Positions 58,180 to 64,000 of a stretch of 64,000 bases of DNA are shown piece by piece. The first letter of the stretch is position 1, and each line of letters opens with the position of its first letter. Where the stretch lies: the NCBI RefSeq assembly GCF_036320965.1, contig NC_092287.1, forward strand, positions 14,325,200 through 14,389,199, written 5' to 3'. This stretch comes from Panulirus ornatus (taxonomy: Eukaryota > Arthropoda > Malacostraca > Decapoda > Palinuridae). A program made the translations under genes and the position numbers. The notes below the pieces were generated by a model, which worked only from the letters and a program-made list of their open reading frames with translations, made no database searches and was not told the DNA's origin.

Positions 58180-59452
58180 TATTTCTTATTATCTATTTTA
58201 TTTGTTTTGCTTTGTCGCGGTCTCCCGGGTTAGCGAGGTAGCGCAATGAAACAGATGAAAGAATGGCCCAACCCACCAACATACACATGTATATACATAC
58301 ACTTCCACACACTCAGACATACATTCCTATACATCTCAACGTATACATATATATACACACACAGAAATATACATATATACACATGTACATTTTTCATACT
58401 GTCTTCCTTTATTCATTCCCATCGCCACCTCGCCACACATGAAATAACAAACCCCTCTTCCCTCATGTGTGCGAGGTAGCGCTAGGAAAAGACAACAAAG
58501 GCCCCATTCGTTCACACTCAGTCTCTAGCTGTCATGAATAATGCACTGAAACCACAGCTCCCTTTCCACATCCAGTCCCCACAAAAATTTCCATAGTTTA
58601 CCCCTGACGCTTTACACGCCCTGGTTCAATCCATTGACAGCACGTTGACCCCGGTATACCACATTCTTCCAATTCACTCTATTCTTTGCACGCCTTTTAA
58701 CCCTCCTGCATGTTCAGGCTCCGATCACTCAAAATCTTTTTCACTCCATCTTTCCAACTCCAATTTGTTCTCCCAGTTCTCCTCGTTCCCTCCACCTCTG
58801 ACACATATATCTTCTTGGTTAATCTTTCCTCACTCATTTTCTCCATGTGACCAAACCATTTCAAAACACCCTCTTCTGCTCTCTCAACCACACTCTTTTT
58901 ATTACGACACATTTCTCTTACCCTATTATTACTTATTCGATCGAAGCACCTCTTAACACATGTTGTCCTCAAACATCTCATTTCCTGAATATCCACCCTC
59001 TTCCGCACAGAGTCCACGCCTCGCAGCCATATGATATTGTTGGAACCACTATTCCTTCAAACACACCCATTTTTGCTGTCCGATATAATGTTCTCGATTT
59101 CCACTCATTCTTCAACGCTTCCAGAACTTTCGCCCCCTCCCCCACCCTATGATTCACTTCCGCTTCCATGGTTCCATCCGCTGCCATATCCACTCCCAGA
59201 TATCTAAAACACTTCACATCGTCCAGTTTTCCCTCAACCCTGCTGTACCCAATAACCTGGACCCTATTCACATTTTCTCTTAGCTTTCTTCTTTCCATAC
59301 TTTACCAAATTCAGTCACCAGCTTCTGCAGTTTCTCACACTAATCAGCTACCATCTCTTTCTCATCAGCGAACAACTGACTCACTTCCCAAGCTCTCTCA
59401 TTCAAAACAGACTGCACACTTGCCCATCTTTCCAAAACTTTTGCATTCATAT
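58173..59452 (-). mobile_element. L28: 3' half of an older L LINE, antisense, long 3'UTR
   Basis: Minus strand from NAKVLERWASVQSV (59450) through the C-terminal domain to the long 3'UTR (58640-58200) and a ttttattt tail. It is broken by stops and has a deletion in the FADD region. At 59452 it abuts sense L29 head to head. Confidence 0.87.
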
Positions 59453-60538
59453 AGAGGATGTGTGGATCAGGTGTTTCCTTTGAAGAATGTATGTGAGAAA
59501 TACTTAGAAAAACAAATGGATTTCTATGTAGCATTTATGGATCTGGAGTAGGCATATGACAGAGTTCATAGAGATGCTCTGTTGAAGGTATTAAGAATAT
59601 ATGGTGTGGGAGGCAAGTTGTTAGAAGCAGTGAAAAGTTTTTATAGAGGATTCAATGCATGTGTGCGTGTAGGAAGAGAGGAAAGTGATTGCTTTTCAGT
59701 GAATGTAGGTTTGCGGCAGGGTTGTGTGATGTCTCCATGGTTGTTTAATTTGTTTATTGATGGGGTTGTTAGGGAGGTGAATGCAAGAGTTTTGGAAAGA
59801 GGGGCAAGTCATGCAGTCTGTTGCGGATGAGAGAGCTTGGGAAGTGAGTCAGTTGTTGTTCGCTTATGATACAGCGCTGGTGGCTGATTCATGTGAGAAA
59901 CTGCAGAAGCTGGTGACTGAGTTTGGTAAAGTGTGTGAAAGAAGAAAGTTGAGAGAAAATGTGAATGAGAACAATGTCATTAGGTACAGTAGGGTTGAGG
60001 GTCAAGTTAATTTGGAAGTAAGTTTGAATGGAGAAAAACCGTAGGAAGTAAAGTGTTTTAGATATCTGGGAGTGGATCTTGTAGCGGATGGAACCATGGA
60101 AGCAGAAGTGGATCATAGGGTGGGGGAGGGGGCGAGAATTCCGGAAGCCTTGAAGAACGTTTGGAAGTCGAGAACATTATCTCTGAAAGCAGAAATGGGT
60201 ATGTTTGAAGGAATAGTGGTTCCAACAATGTTGTATGGCTGCGAGGCGTGGGCTATGGGTAGAGTTGTGCGCAGGAGGGTGGATGTGCTGGAAATGAGAT
60301 GTTTGTGGACAATGTGTGGTGTGAGGTGGTTTGATCGAGTAAGTATTGTAATGGTAAGAGAGATGTGTGGAAATGAAAAGAGTGTGGTTGAGAGAGCAGA
60401 AGAGGGTGTTTTGAAATGCTTTGGTCACATGGAGAGAGTGAGTGAGGAAACATTGACCAAGAGGATATATGTGTCAGAGGTGAAGGGAACGAGAAGTGGG
60501 AGACCAAACTGGAGGTGGAAAGATTGAGTGAAAAAGAT
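59453..60538 (+). mobile_element. L29: sense L piece of composite unit, copy A
   Basis: RT from RGCVDQVFPLKNVCEKY to the RPNWRWKD region, ending ggtggaaagattgagtgaaa. The catalytic box reads FAYDTALVADS (first Asp lost), the same change as in L31. Several shifts are present. It ends at an inverted junction with L30. Confidence 0.87.

Positions 60539-64000
<3,462 letters not shown>

Overview
The window is eukaryotic repeat DNA made almost wholly of retroelements. It contains no bacterial gene layout and no convincing intact host gene. Long (TA)n microsatellites, stacks of one RTE-like non-LTR retrotransposon, Penelope-like elements (PLEs) with hammerhead-like folds, and tRNA-like short repeats fit an invertebrate genome. 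A decapod crustacean is my best guess; this is an inference from repeat style, and no host marker gene proves it.

The dominant unit is one LINE family, here called L, with about 30 copies or pieces on both strands. A complete copy (L8, 15236-18895) has a ~437 bp 5'UTR with a built-in TG/TA microsatellite, then a single ORF of about 1000 codons. That ORF encodes a basic N-terminus, an APE-type endonuclease, a reverse transcriptase (FADD box) and a Cys/His-containing C-terminus. The 3'UTR ends in a conserved stem-loop followed by (A)n(TA)n. Most copies are 5'-truncated, frameshifted or rearranged, but several are so alike that recent activity is likely. The (TA)n tails have grown into tracts of up to ~590 bp that separate nearly all the copies.

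Layout. 1-1050 is mostly unassigned with one old L 3' end. 1053-20540 is stacked L copies, including a twin-priming inversion (4641-7649) and a ubiquitin-coding fragment wedged against an L 5' end (13514-13582). 20590-21745 is a PLE piece in tandem (pLTR-like) order. 23655-31180 is a large inverted duplication centred near 27.0 kb, carrying an older L copy, a tRNA-like repeat and a fold-back element. 31185-32785 is a second PLE with RT and GIY-YIG remnants. 33165-33527 is an unrecognised cysteine-containing reading frame. 33524-54756 is again L copies, with ~230 bp short elements (S1-S6) built from the L 5' and 3' ends, and two tRNA-like SINE copies at 42166-42580. 54978-57459 is the only long stretch without obvious retroelements; it holds one small ORF and a CT-rich degenerate minisatellite. 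57460-64000 ends in a tandem array of a composite unit of about 2.3 kb (sense L piece, antisense L piece, TA tract) that runs off the window.

How it works together: the L protein would nick and prime at TA-rich sites and recognise the 3' stem-loop. The S elements keep that stem-loop and the (TA)n tail but have no ORF, so they look like non-autonomous passengers of L, comparable to Bov-A relative to BovB. PLEs move by their own RT, and their HHR-like motif sits at the tandem junction where such ribozymes are known to lie.
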